64,000 nucleotides of DNA from Annona cherimola. Taxonomy: Eukaryota > Streptophyta > Magnoliopsida > Magnoliales > Annonaceae. Each line of letters begins with the position of its first letter. The first letter of the stretch is position 1. Below, piece by piece: positions 33,899-47,045 of this stretch. Both the position numbers and the translations under genes were made by a program. Under the pieces are notes generated by a model. The model saw nothing but the letters and a program-made list of their open reading frames with translations. It was not told the origin of the DNA and did no database searches. Where the stretch lies: contig CM059975.1 in the NCBI GenBank assembly GCA_030490835.1, positions 6,909,579 through 6,973,578 on the forward strand, written 5' to 3'.

Positions 33899-34654
33899 TG
33901 CTAAAGTGCAGTGCAGTACTCTAGTTAGTATGCAGCAATTTGCAAATGGCGCTTAGTTACTTGATGCATTGTCATTAGGAATAATTTGTTTAACTAGAAA
34001 CTAAAGTTTCATCCGAATAAAAAATACGCACAATACCTTCAAAAAAATGCACAGTATTCATCTTAAAAAGTTATATAAAATTAGTAAACTTATTTAATTT
34101 ATATATTAACTCCAAAGCTATTTAAACTATTGAAAACATCATTCCTACGTGAAAGTATTCTATCAGGTGTTATAACATTCAATGCACATATAGATTGATC
34201 TTATTGTTTTTCATAATTTACATTTAAATTTTTTTTTATCTTTTATGGGGTATAGCCAGCCCAAAATTTGGACTGAAATGATATTTAGTTGATATAATAA
34301 AATGAATGATTTTAAATCATATAACCGGTGAATTTTGGTTTCTTCATTGGTGTGAGTCTCATTTACCGCGAATCATATCCCGTTGATAATTTGGTGGGGC
34401 TTCATGTGTATACATGCTTTCTCTTTTCCGATGATTCTTTTTTATAATATATATTTTTGTTACAATTTATGTCTAATTCACCTCGTAATCTTTATCTTAT
34501 ATTTTATCTTAATTCTGAGAGGGGATCAAAACTTGGACCATCTAGATCTAGGCACAATTTAGTACTTCAACAAGTGCGATATTAGCAGGTGCAAATTGCT
34601 GTAAAGGGGGCCACCTGATTATGAAGCATTCGTTGAATTTAAAATTATTTATTT
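33899..34654. other. Intergenic, nothing recognised
   Basis: AT-rich with no coding signature. Around 34079-34170 there is weak similarity to the repeat family seen at 34655 and 46628 (AACTATTGAAAACATCATTCCTA-like). Confidence 0.4.
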
Positions 34655-34862
34655 TAATAATATGATAATTTTTATTTAAATTAAACATATGTATGGACCC
34701 CATTTTAAAATAGTACAAAATCAACAATATAAAACAATTTAATATAAACGTTTACAAAAAATTAATATAAGCACCAATTTTAAAGTTGCATTCTCAACAT
34801 TTAAACGGCATAAAATATAATTTTTACATGAATAAATAATTATATAAAATATTACACCCTAA
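34655..34862. repeat. Partial copy of the 46.6-46.97 kb repeat family
   Basis: It runs parallel to about 46765-46915: ATGTATGGACCCCATTTTAAAATAGT, CAAAATCAACAATATAAAA, TCAACATTTAAACGGCATAAAATAT and TTTTTACATGAA-like words in the same order. The terminal GGGCCCCAC part is missing. A further worn copy lies at about 38440-38590. Confidence 0.55.
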
Positions 34863-35127
34863 CTACCGTGCAGAGGTTCCATTCACGAATGTACGTTTTG
34901 TTGAGTTTGGCGGATTCGGCTCCTGTGCTGAATGTGCCTTGGATTTTCAATTTGTCAAAGCTACAGAGAACGCCGGCCATGATTATAGTGAAACAGTCCA
35001 ATGCTCCCTGATTCGGACCTACCTGCCCCTGCGTGCAGGGGCTCCAATTATTGGTGGCCTTTTAAGATGTCGCTACGGAGGTCGTACATGTGGTCTTCGA
35101 ATATCTTAATTAGTATGCTACTATTTA
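34863..35127. other. Less AT-rich island without recognised gene
   Basis: About 200 bp of clearly higher GC content (34865-35100) between AT-rich repeats, with no long conserved open frame. It could be a captured or decayed gene fragment, but no protein is recognised. Confidence 0.35.
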
Positions 35128-35432
35128 TTTTTATGTTTAATTATGATTATTTTTTCCCAAAAAAAGATTTCTACACTTATCAAAAAAGTCTTTTCATCTA
35201 TAACTTTTCCTCCACAATTATCCTATTTTTCAAACATTTCCCCATATTTCTCTACAATCATCATACTTTTTAATATTTTTTTACAACTTTTCATACAACT
35301 TTACCATCTATTTTAACTTATTTTCTTTACTTGCCATTATTATCCCTACTATATCACATCATTTTTTTCATTTCAAAAATTTTTTACTAAATTTTTTTCT
35401 TCCAAAAGTTTTATTAAATATAAACACAATAC
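35128..35432. mobile_element. MITE of the GGGTGTGTTTGG family, badly worn
   Basis: The interior matches reverse-oriented family copies (CACAATTATCCTATTTTTCAAACATTT, TTTTAACTTATTTTCTTTACTTGCCATTATTATCCC). The ends are too eroded to define, so the coordinates are approximate. Confidence 0.5.
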
Positions 35433-38400
35433 ATAATTATTGAAAATTTTAAAAAATATATAATGTGAATATAGTATATAAAAATTATGCATTGTATGTA
35501 ATCTTTGAACTAATAAATAGTTTAAATTTAAAATATTTTAAAATAATTAAGGATAATGGTAAGCATTGAATCATTACATACAAAAATTAAGTCAAACTTC
35601 ACATTACGTATGGGTATTTTTGTGAACAATGTTCATAAGCATATACATTTTTACAAAATCAATGATAATAAGATAATATATAATTTTTTTTATAAAATAC
35701 GAAGAATTATTTGATGGTGACATTTTTTGGGAAATCTCTTACAAATTATAGCATAGTGATAGATAAGTTAAATTTAATTTATTCATCATGTTTGAAACCA
35801 TTATTCTCTAGTTATATTAAAAACTCACTTGGTGGGGACTAAGATAAGATAGAAGACAATGGGTACTTGTTTGTTTTTCGATTGGATAAATTGATATATT
35901 AACTAAAAAGTGTTAATAAACCATGACGAGTGCATTGGAATTTTGCCACTCACAGAAAGAAATTTGAATTTTTTTTTTTTGGCAACCACCATATTTTCTC
36001 AAAATGCCGAAATTTTACAGTGTACTCATTATTATGCACCTAAACCTAATATAAAGCAATTTATGTTGCTAAAAATGAATTTTTTTTCAGAGATAAGGAA
36101 AAATACATATTATAATAGAAATTTTATATTACTATAATTAAGGAAATATTATATACTGTAAAAATGAAAGGACAGTTAAAAAAATCCAAATGCCATTAAT
36201 CTAATTGGAAAAGTTAAAATACATATAAGACCGTTATTAAACAGTGCACTCGATTTAAACAAAATTAAGATCACGTGAACAAAATGATAAGATAGTACTT
36301 TTTTTAAAAAAAACTGAACATGTACGGTGCTTCCATGTGACGTCTTGGCCAAAAATATATATAATACTGATTTTTTTAAAAAAGAAATGAGACCCCTAAA
36401 GACGACAAAAGTAGATAGAATGCAGCAGTTTGTTTGCATGTGAGAGCATGCAATGATTGACCTAAGTATCCAAACTATGCCACGTCGGTATGGAATTAAT
36501 CTCTATTATATACCGTTGTTGGGGTCTTTCTGTAAGCGTCTTGATTACATTAACGTCATGCATTGCCTCATCTGCAACATAAAATAACCTTCTGGTTGGA
36601 TCCATTCATTATTGAGGGGCCACGGTCATATTTCTTAATTAATTAGTTTCTCTCTCTATATATATATATCAAGGAGGACGGTTAATGAAACGGATAAAAT
36701 ACTAAGCCCCTAACAACCCATTATCAATGGAGGAATTAGGACATTGCCCCCCTGAATTTTTAAAAATTCAAGAAGCTCCCTTAAAAAATTTAAAAATATA
36801 ATTTATTTTTATATGGTTATCCCCTTTCCCCTCAGTTTGCTCTCCCTCCCTAGAGGTCGGGACTCTACCACTAAATTAGGGTTTTTTGAAAAATGGACAT
36901 CATATATAACTTTGTATGATACTTTGGATATGTGCATGGCAGTAACAGGCTCCATGGTTAATCCGTCTATTTTGAAATCTTTTGAAAATTTGAGGGTCTA
37001 TTCTTCAAATATCCAAAAGTATATTCATGCTGATTTACAATCCTGAAAAGTACTTTAAGGTGTATTTTGCAAAACCCTTTACTGTTAATGTTCTGATTAA
37101 TCTCTCTTCTTTCACGGCCCGATGTGCCGTTGCTTGGGCAAGATCCACTCAAAAAAATTAAATTTACTATATGCCGCCTTTTTGCAAATCCAAATTAAAC
37201 TTGCCTATATTTGGTATCAAATGCAACCAGAGCTGAAATTTTATTAGTATTTGCATTCGAATTTTAATAGTTATATTAAATATTATTTAACTATATTTAA
37301 GGTAACAAATAACTATATTTAATCAAATGATACTACTCGAAATCAATTAATTAAGTATTCATAGCTAAATAATTAACTGTCGCTAAATTACATCTGATGC
37401 AACCAAATATAGTTATATATGATATTTATGCAAATAGTTTTGATGACCGCAGTCACCGCACTTATCAAGTTGACAGTCTCCGGGTCAAGAGGTAATTTGG
37501 ACGCATGGTTTGCGTTTCTCATTATATATGAAAGTTATATTTTGATGGAAAAATTATGTTTGATTATGTGATAATTTTGACATGAAGCTAGTGCATGTGA
37601 TCACACGCACGCACATAATGATCCAAGGGAAAATCTTCAATGCAACTGATTTTTTTTTTTTTTTTTTAACATCGAACCAATACATTGTGTTGAATACTAT
37701 TATTCACCTGCATATAAAAATAAAATAAATTGAAAACTTTTGTAATGAATTCTTTTTAAAGTACAATTATAAAGAACCTTGTGTGTTAATAGCTTGTTGT
37801 AGATTATATATAAACTTAATTGAAATAACTTTTTATATCATAAAAATATTATTAGAGGAGAACATGACGCATCACTAGTACTTGGATCCTTAAAAAATGA
37901 AAAATGTTGAAAAGAAATAAAAAAAATAAGTTGTATTTTACAATAAAATGCATTGAAGATTTTCCCATGATCCAATATCTACATATGTGCCGAGCATTGT
38001 GCTGTGAGCTTTTATCACTTTTTACTTTTCTTTTGATTTTTATAGACTCGCATGTAAATCTGCATATGTATAACTTTATCATTTCAATTTTTTTTTATAA
38101 TTTTAAAAATAAACATTTTCATAAGCCCCATTTTCTGACAGCTGGGAGGGCATAAAAGCTGTTTGGCAGCGTGTTGTTTTCGAGGGCTAGGGAGAATCAC
38201 ATGGAGGTCAAAGACCGACTCTGGGTACGAGCCTGCATAGCCTCGGGTGCAAACAATACGAAGGCACGGTTTAATAGTTTCGACAACCATCGAAATATTC
38301 CAATATTATTATCTTATTTCTGATCCGTTTGATAATTAAATTAAAATCTACTTCTTTTATTGCACTTTTATATAACTCCATTTGTTATATTTAGACTTAT

Positions 38401-38854
38401 TTATTTTTTCAAAAAATGATTTTTATTCAAATCAAAGTCGTGCATGATCCTTATCAAACAAATTATTAAATCAATTTAATAAAACTATTAATTGATAATA
38501 TCGATTTTAAATTTATTAGTTCAACATTTAAACTCCCTAAAACATCATTCCTATTACATAAATGGTTTTATAAAATACCGTATATATGAATGGATTATAG
38601 TATTTTCATAATTATATACGAGACTTTCTTTAATACAACTGATTGTAATACATAATCCATTGTTTTTTATTTTTATTTTGCGTTATTTTACTTTAAATAT
38701 AAGTCGTCTGTCATATTTTACTCCATTTATATTTGCATGATATGAAAAATTATGTTATTTAAATTTGAATATAATCCACAAAAAGCATAAATAAATCAGA
38801 TTATTTGTAATTATATTCTTAAACGATTACTAATAAAAGTTTTCAATTCACTTG
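35433..38854. other. Intergenic, AT-rich, repeats only
   Basis: No gene. It contains a TCTCTCTCTATATATATATATC microsatellite (36649-36671). Near 36740-36860 is an AT/C-rich stretch with CCCCCCTGAATTTTT, resembling repeats common in plant intergenic DNA. CACTA-like subterminal words (GCAACCAAATATAG) occur at 37175-37440. A poly-T lies at 37651-37669. The open frames here are short and unconvincing. Confidence 0.4.
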
Positions 38855-39232
38855 GGGTTTGTTTGGCAACGGCCAAAACTCGTTTTTTTTTTTAAAACTG
38901 CTCACGCCAGGGGCCCGTCTGAAAAAACCCGTCGCGTCAAGCTGTCGTCCGCGTCTCTGCCATTGACAAGGGTACGGATGCATCAGGCTGTCGCCGTCTT
39001 TGGGAACGGCGATTAGGGCGAAAGACGCATGTGCGCGAAATATCCATGCATTCGTTGAGACGCATGTGCGCACACACCTACGAGATATTCATGCATTTCG
39101 TTGCGGCAGCATTTAATGCTTTGAGCACGGTAAATGCACCTGCGCATGAAGGGACACCATTCGAATGTGATGCGACAGGTTTTTCTGAATGTAAAAATGT
39201 CACCCGAGTTTTGGTCGTTGCCAAACAAACCC
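38855..39232. mobile_element. GC-rich MITE with 28-bp inverted ends
   Basis: The left end GGGTTTGTTTGGCAACGGCC and the right end, on the other strand GGGTTTGTTTGGCAACGACC, continue through CAAAACTCG on both sides (27 of 28 identical). TTG flanks both sides (38852-38854, 39233-39235). It is 378 bp and much richer in GC and CpG than its flanks. Inside is a repeated AGACGCATGTGCGC-type word at about 39023 and 39058. No protein is recognised in its overlapping open frames. Confidence 0.82.
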
Positions 39233-39235
39233 TTG

Positions 39236-40598
39236 ATCTTTTATATAGGCTAAATAAATAGTTTTAAATACTATGGACAGAAAAATATAAAAATTGATTG
39301 GCGTAAAATACAAACTATTGTATCAAAGTATTTCTCTTTACACATAAATATAGATATTTTCAAGTAGGATGACCCATCCAACACTTTGATTGATATGATT
39401 TTTGATACACAATGAAACAAATGATATTAAAAAAAAATTAGTGGATTAAAATTTTATTTAATCATCCAATGGAATGACATCATCAAAATATTTCAGTGAT
39501 ATCGACAGGACCATTAAACTAGCCATCAACAAGATGAGGAACCTAAACATTTTAAGAATGTTTCGCATTAGGAAATTGGGCATCTCATGTAACTAGAAAT
39601 AATATTGATGATCATATATAGCTGTCCATCTAGTTAGTGTCTTGGTTATATAAAGTACTATTTATTGACGTTGGAATTTTTATTAACAGTCATTTTTAAT
39701 GGAAATCTTCGACGGTTAAGGTTAATCTTAATGTAAAGATAAAATGGGAGGTCAAGGAATAGATCTTTTGCCAAGAAAAAAAAAGAAAAAAAGAAAAATC
39801 CTAGATTAAAAAAAAATGTTGATATTCATGTCGTGGGTCTTAAATCCCAGGCCGTCCGGTAAGGACCTAAAGTTCAGTCTCCTAGTTTCACAGGGAAATT
39901 ACCAACAGAATAATGGGTCTCGAGAATGAACTCATCTGAAGCTATCGTCGATACCGCTAGTTATGAGTCTTTTCATTCATCCCACAGACAAAAAGGCCAC
40001 CGAATATGGAAGATTGTCTTTTTTTTTTTTTTTTTTTTGATAACCACGACTTAAGTAATTAAACCATTACCAATCGAAAAAATAATTAAACCATTGCAAT
40101 TGGTTTGTTGAGCCCCACCAAAGGGATATAAACCTAAAAGCATCTACTACAACCTGTTAAGTAATGTCTTTATGAGATGTGACTATTAAGATTCCAGTCG
40201 CTTCTTTCTTACGCATAGCCATTCAGCGAACCCGGACAACGACTCGGCCGGTTTCACATCGTGACTTGATAGTCACAGGTGCTGAGTTCCGTTTTGCTTG
40301 GGAACCATCTTTCTTTCCTTGATGTAATTAAAAAAAAAAAATCTATCCGTTCATTTATATTATCTTTGATATTCTTAATGACACAAAAAAATCATTTCAA
40401 TCAAGTTTTACGCATATTTTATCTTTTAAATGATAATCCATGTATAAAATAAAAACTACCTGGATCTATTCATATAAGCATTAAAATATTATAATAATTA
40501 GCAGCCATTCATCCACATGGGAAGAATAGTTTAGAAAGTACGGATTTACATTTAAAAACTTTAAATTTTATATAATAATTAAATAATTTTAATGTATT
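39236..40598. other. Intergenic with poly-T-tailed segments
   Basis: 39830-40038 is less AT-rich and ends in a run of about 22 T. 40105-40335 is another such segment, followed by a run of A. They look like old retroposon pieces, but I could not find target duplications or RNA polymerase III boxes. Confidence 0.35.
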
Positions 40599-40765
40599 CA
40601 CTACAAGAAATGCGATTGAATATAGCTTTTTCGTTGCATGTAACATAAAATTCGACCAATTTGAATATAAAATAGTTTTAATTTAGTTACAGATATTTTG
40701 TTACTTTCGAGCAGTAACATTTGGTTAGACGTAGCCACTTCCTAATCTAACTAAAAAAAAGTTTG
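40599..40765 (+). repeat. CACTA-type terminus and subterminal words
   Basis: CACTACAAGAAA at 40599 matches the usual 5' end of plant CACTA elements. It is followed by words like TTGCATGTAAC, AGTAACATTTGGTTAGACGTAGCC. No matching 3' end with TTCTTGTAGTG was found nearby, so it is a solo or truncated end. Confidence 0.45.
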
Positions 40766-40987
40766 ATGCACCTATTTAAAGACTCGATTGGGTGCAAGTA
40801 AAATGGAACATAATAATTATATGTACGCGATCCGAGAGCCTGATATGTAACATGAGATCGGTATGAGCGGAATGGTATACAATAACAGCACGCATGTAAC
40901 TAGAGAGTATTATTTATTTATTTATTTATTAAATCTCTTACCTGTGGGGGACATGATCCACAAAATCGAATAGCTTGCAACAAATAT

Positions 40988-41134
40988 GATTGGAGCGTCT
41001 TCCATCATGTACTAAGGTCTGATAACAGAGTGGCCCACGCATTAGCTGACTATGCATCATTCAATTCTGAGTTATGTGTGTCTTGACTGGGAAACCCACC
41101 CCTCTTATCCAATGGCATCTCCGTAATGATGTAG
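40988..41134 (+). pseudogene. L1-type LINE RNase H C-terminal fragment
   Basis: The frame reads DWSVFHHVLRSDNRVAHALADYA, the conserved end of the RVT_3 RNase H domain of plant L1 LINEs (FxHVxRxxNxVAHxLAxxA). It continues through one stop into a tail LGNPPLLSNGISVMM like the usual L1 C-terminus. It is a 5'-truncated remnant. An A-rich stretch follows at about 41165. Confidence 0.72.
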
Positions 41135-44100
41135 ATTCTTTTTTTGAATAGATACCATCTGTTCAAATAAAAAAATACCAAATACATATTTTAATAATAT
41201 AATCTGGGACATACAAGACAAAGACTAGGAACTTTACCAGCCTAGCTATTATGCCCATGCTGGACATGTAACTAGAGAGCATTGGCAACATAATGTTAGG
41301 GGCAGACGATTAAATAGCTACTAAGAAAATATCATTTATTATAATTTAGATGCATATATGCGTTCAAGTTCTAGATTTCAAATAGGGGAAATGATTTAAT
41401 GCACCCATGCACGTATATTTAATTTATAAAATAAAATTTATCATTTTTGAATACTTGTATAAATACTTTAAAATTTTAAAATAGAAGTATTTTAGTATTT
41501 AAAAATGACTGGACCTTCTTATTTTAAAAAATAAAAAATATAATATCTCTAGAAATGGTAAAACTTAATCTGTTGAGACTAAATGCATCCGGGTGCACTT
41601 CGCCCAAGTGCACTTTGGCACATTTAACCTATTTTTTATTTTTTTAAAATTTTTTTATACAACTATTAATCTAAATAATTTAAAATGTTTATTAAGTTTT
41701 ACTATTTTGGATTTTAAAATATTTTTTATTTTTAAAATTCAGTGGCATTTTAGTAAGTTTAAATTTTTAAAAAAGCTACTGATTTTTAAAAATTAAAAAA
41801 CCATATGCAAAATACAAGGAAACTCTAACAATTTTAAATATATAATTTTTAGCATAATAAAAATATAACTCGGATAAAAAAAATTAGTGGTTTTAGTTTA
41901 AAATATTTTTGATTAGAAAAGTAAGATATTCTCCAATAATTTATTGATTATTTTCCTAAATATAAATAGAAAAATTGAGTTTGCAAATTAGGTTCCCTGG
42001 ATCCAAGCTTCGGGCAAAAAACAAAAAAGCTAAAATCACAGTTTTTTCTCTGGTTCCGCAGGTCAACTGAGGGCTCAACCCGCCGGAGTTGCATCCGGGT
42101 CTAAATGCAGTCGTTCTCAAGTGCCCAGGTAATGAATTGCAAATAAACTGCACTACTTACTCGTTTTTGGAAAAAGTAGAGCTCTATGTGTACAGGCCCA
42201 AATTAATTGGTAATTGGACGTTTCTATCAATGGCTGATGGTCCAAAAATAAAATAAAATGAAAATAAACAAGTGGATCATATGTGGTTGAAATAGGCTAT
42301 ATATTTTGCAGGCAAGCGCTGCTAAGTGATGACAACGGTGTGAGGACTGTCCTGTGGGGACAGTGGATCGTCAAAACTGTCCCACATTACCTGCTGGAGT
42401 GAATTTCAACGTGGGGCCAGCGGGTGACGTGTGCAAAAATAATGGCTATGCATGAAGTGCCGTAATCCGTTTCAGTTATCTCAATTGGCGGATGGCGACA
42501 AAGGAAAAATGATTGAGCGGATCCAAAATCATTAGAATTCGATTATTTCCTGGGATCGTCTACAAAGCTCCGGGTCAACTTTTCCGGTTGTAATTATTGT
42601 AGATCGATCGAGCTAGCTCTCAGCTTTCCTTGAACATTCCCAATTAATTAATCCTCCATGCAAACCCTGGTGAAAGTAACAACAAGTGGATACTTGTTTT
42701 ATTTTATTATTGCTAGTTACTCGGGTTTATGCAAAAGAGACCTTGTATACGTACGTAATTGCTTTTTAACCGGTTTTCCTAGTCATTTTACAATTGAAAT
42801 TGACCCTGTAAATTTTATACCTTAATTTATAAAGTAATGCTCATGTGCTTATGATTTTCAACTAAATGACAAACAAAAATATTTTCGTAAGTTGTTCTAA
42901 GGAAATTTTTTGCGCTATGTGGCTATGAAAAAGAAAAAAATCTAGTTTCAGTAACGAAATGAGCAAGATTTGTTGCTAATTTAGTTACCGTTTTGCACTG
43001 CATTTAAATTTTGGGAACAAAATGAAGACATTTTCTTTCCATGCCTTTATATTGTCTTCTAGGGTAACAAATTTGCTGTGACTTCGTTGCCCAAAGGTAT
43101 GAGCAGTGGAGCAACACTAACAAATTTTGTCGTTGAAAATAGGATCACTTGCAATGTGTCTATTTTCAGCTAAAATGGCCCGTTCAGAAAAAGATAAAAA
43201 AAAACAAGTGAAAAAAGGAAAAATTTTAAAAACAAATAAGAAAATAATATAATATGATAAGGATAACATTAGCAGTAATTAAAAAGAATAAATGTTTTCA
43301 TCAAAAAAGAATAAAGATAAAAAAGATAGAATAATATTTGAAAAGATACGAAAAATAGTTGTAATATAAAGATAACAATAGAAAAGTAAGGTGAATATGT
43401 CACTAAGATGTTAAATCATAATAGAACAAATACGATGCACTTGCACATGAGCACGTGACAGCCCACATGGGCAAAACTAACCAACGTATCCAAGAGATCG
43501 AGCAGCAGGGCACTGCCACATGCATGGGAGCCAATTAATTATCATCCATGCATCAGAAAGTCAAAATGCTTTAATTTTCCAGGAAAATTGGTGTGTGTAT
43601 ATATACATATATATTGAACATATTTTATAAATCGATGAATAGCTAGTTCTATAAACAGTAAACTGCATCATTTTGATATAGTGAATGTGCTGCAAGGAGT
43701 GCTCGACATATTTTAGCACACATAGGAATGTTTGCCTCTGTATATCACTTCATTTTTAGCAGCTATTTTAGTAATGAAAAGCTTAGCTGTTCTTACCTTT
43801 GAAATTTGGTTTGTGTATGCACAGCGGAAGAAATTTTCGTTATAAAAACACCATTCACTGAATGATTTAAAGGGTATTTTCACAGCATTACTTACGCTTT
43901 TTTTGATTATCATTTATATAGCATTACTTACATTTTTAATTATCATCACACCAGTTCATTTTAGAGCCTGTTCAGTGGAAAGGATTTGATTTGGATCCCA
44001 TAAAAATACGTACATTCAGCCGGAGTTATAGTAAGAAATTTATGTTTTTTAAAAAATCATTTTTCACACTTCTAATCATTCTTTCTAATTTGTTTTAAAA

Positions 44101-44868
44101 TTTCTTCTATATTTATTGATCAATAATAATACGATTGTTTGTTATATATTTTTTATGTCAATTTTGCTTTATTTGATTTCGTTACAAGCAAATCTACTCC
44201 CCCCCCCCCACATCAAGCCCTTATCATCATTTGAATGCTCTAGCCAATATGGGTGCATATAAAATGGGATGAGTGGGAAGTATAGAGTTCAAATGTTAGA
44301 TAACAACAATGACCTTGTTACTTTGCTCTTGGAGTAAATGTCTCCTACTCCGCCCTTAAAATATTCGATCATCGTTAGATGCCTAGATAAAAAAATATAT
44401 TATGATTTTCTTTTTTAAAAAACATTTACAAGCTATGATGACTTTTCTTTTCTTTTTTTTTTACAAAGTTATGATGACTTTTCTGAGTTAATTATTATTG
44501 TATCATTTTTTTCCATTTTCATTCTGACTTCTATGTATTTCAATATTCTGTATATATATCACCGTTGATACCTCGAAAAAGTTAGGAAGCTGATAGTAAT
44601 AAATCACGCATGGCTTTTAAAATGGTCTGATCCCCATCCCACAGATGCATTTATAAATTACGAACCTCGTAAAGCCTGCATTATATACATAGTAGAATTT
44701 AGGAAGTGCTAAAAGCTTGTTGATTTTTCGTACAGATAAAAACCGTTCTTGGTTTCTTCTTGGGTCACATGACATGCACCGGAGGAAGTATGTGGCAGGG
44801 TAGTCCTTTCTCGAGAATGGGGTTACAAAGTTTAAAAAATTTATATATTCGAAGCAAGATTTCTCTCA
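41135..44868. other. Intergenic, AT-rich, no gene recognised
   Basis: At 41585-41640 there are GCATCCGGGTGCAC-like words reminiscent of the Mutator-like palindromes at 52.4 and 61.1 kb, but without a clear partner arm. 42340-42390 has short inverted GGACTGTCC/GGGGACAGT words. 43170-43400 is an A-rich stretch. A run of nine C lies near 44202-44210. No convincing open frame. Confidence 0.4.
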
Positions 44869-45147
44869 GGGTGTGTTTGACAATTAATAAAACATGTTAA
44901 GTTAAAACTTTTCAATCTAAAACTTTTCATTCTTCATAACTATCATATTTTTTAATTATTTTTTCACATTTTCCTATACAACTACCCTACTTTTCAATCA
45001 TTTCTACACAACTATCCACACAACTAACCTATCTATTTTAACTATATCTTCTTTACTACTCATCATTACCCCTATCATATTATATAATTTGACAACTTTT
45101 ACTCCAAAATTTTTCACAAAAATTTTTATTCATTACCAAACACATCA
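44869..45147. mobile_element. MITE of the GGGTGTGTTTGG family
   Basis: The left end is GGGTGTGTTTGA and the right end CCAAACACATCA, with a perfect 3-bp TCA duplication (44866-44868, 45148-45150). It is 279 bp, with the interior in the orientation of the 14869 copy. Confidence 0.82.
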
Positions 45148-46490
45148 TCACATAACTCTCTCAGTCTCTCCAAAAAAAATAAAAATAAAAAAGAAAGAGA
45201 AGCAAGTACCCACTCTCTCTCTCGAAAAAAAATAAAAATAAAAAAAAAATCGAAGCAAGTACGCATGCAGGCTTGCAGCTTCCGGGCTGGTAAATGCCAG
45301 GTGATTTTCCCGCTAACATTGCATAACTCGGAATTCGCGCGTACCTGGTAGTTTTACAGTTGTCAGTAAATGCCGGGTGATTTTCACCGCCGTAGTTTCG
45401 CCTGACACTATAGAATTGTAACCACGAGCGGATGCGGGGGTGGCTCACGCCTTTAGCTTGAGCCAGCTTACCAGTATCCAAGAGTTTCCGTCTTCCATTT
45501 ATTTAAAAAGCTTATTGCCATCTCCTGTTTATATTAAGAGCCTGGTCTCTTACTATAGGTTTAAATTATCTGTTAAGACTAGAAAAATGTACTCTTCCAT
45601 GATTATAAATGCGTAACAATAAAAAAAATAGCGTAAAACTTTACCGAATTCATTTATGCGAAACTTCAAAAATTCCTACATATTAAATTCAATAAAAAAC
45701 AGCCTTTTTATCTCTTTAAATGATTTATTTCTGTTAAATACATGCAACGACAACAAATTTCAAAATCAGCTAAATTTTAGCTGCATATAACGTTTATTCA
45801 GATATATATTAGTTAGTTGTATATACATATTTCGTCACACATCTGCTTAACACACATCTGCTTAAGGGTAATAAACATTGTTAAACTGCAATCAATTTTT
45901 TCCTTATATACAGTCAAATTATTTTTTTGATGAAATATATGCAGTCAAAATTATGTTTAACGCAGCCATTTAAATTCGGGGCAAATAACAGTAACGTTTT
46001 TTGTTTAAAAGGTATACTCATTGAATACATTTGATACTAGGTATAGCCGACTGTAAATTTGGTGCTAAAATTAGTTGCATATATGATCTTTCGTTGTTGT
46101 GATATATGTAAAATGACCAAAACGATCTTTAAAATTTAATTTTTAGTACATTCTCTTACATCCAATATACAGCTCTATTTTCTATTATATATTCTATAGT
46201 ATTATATAAGAATAATAAAAATATAAAGTGTGGATATATTTTGGAACCACGTAAGTAGATGAAGCTTATTCTGGTAGTTTTCCTTATGCCTAACGGTGTT
46301 AATTCATTTACCGCTGTCTTGATGGATTTTAATGTCTGGGGCATTCGCGAATTATAATACACGTGAATTATTTGGGTCAAGTTACACATTGCATACGAAA
46401 GAACCCTAGAATTAATGCCTCAATCAAGTTTTATCAACAATGTTTGGAGGTTCATACGTGTTTCAGGCTTCTACTTACAGTACAGGTAAG
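45148..46490. other. Intergenic, no gene recognised
   Basis: A-rich microsatellite-like tracts lie at 45172-45250. The minus-strand open frame 45161-45481 overlaps a somewhat GC-richer patch (45255-45480), but its product is not recognised. CACTA-like subterminal words appear around 45760-46060. Confidence 0.4.
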
Positions 46491-46555
46491 TTGGCTACGT
46501 TTGATCAAATGCAGCTAAAAATTTGGCTACATTTGATCAAATGCAACCAAATCTT
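46491..46555. repeat. Two-unit tandem repeat of CACTA-like subterminal word
   Basis: GGCTACRTTTGATCAAATGC occurs twice about 34 bp apart, each followed by AGCTAAA or AACCAAA. Similar words recur near 26520, 27040, 37240 and 48340, suggesting a common subterminal motif of a CACTA-like family. Confidence 0.55.
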
Positions 46556-46627
46556 GTATTATTTGCGGCCAACATTTTATCATCATCTGCAGCAAAAGTT
46601 AATATATATATATATATATATATATAG

Positions 46628-46965
46628 GATTTGTTCTGGTGCGTGCGACTGCACCGTGCAGTCCATGCACCGTGGGCCCCACATGATCATGAATGGAAAA
46701 TCCTCCCCACCTATTGTATTTAGACTTGTCCACTTTATTAGCGTACCAATTTTCATCTAAATCCAATATGTGTGTGATCCCCATCTTAAAATGGTGCAAA
46801 ATCAACGTAATAAAATAGTTTAATGTAAATATTAAGTTAAAGTGATATTTTCAACATCTAAACCGTCTAAAGTATGATTTTTATATGAAAAAATGATTGT
46901 ATAAAGTTTCATTGCGATCTAATATGTGTGGGGCCCATTTTATAGCGGACTGCACTGGATCATAT
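46628..46965. mobile_element. MITE-like element within (TA)n, GGGCCCCAC ends
   Basis: The left side has GGATTTGTTCTGGTGCG...GTGGGCCCCACATG. The right side on the other strand reads GGATATGATCCAGTGCAGTCC...ATGGGCCCCACACAT. Both ends abut TA repeats (46602-46627 and 46966-46988), so a TA target duplication is possible but cannot be proven. It is about 338 bp and non-coding. The interior is shared with 34655-34862. Confidence 0.55.
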
Positions 46966-47045
46966 CCATATATATATATATATATATACACAAATGAAAA
47001 GTTTGCTATGCTAAAAAAGTGACAAAGCAGAACAAAGATAGTCCT

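Noticed and set aside
41585..42130. Third full copy of the CACCCGGGTGCA palindrome family
   Set aside because: The left side has GCATCCGGGTGCAC and a similar T-rich interior, but no complementary right arm or 9-bp duplication could be matched.
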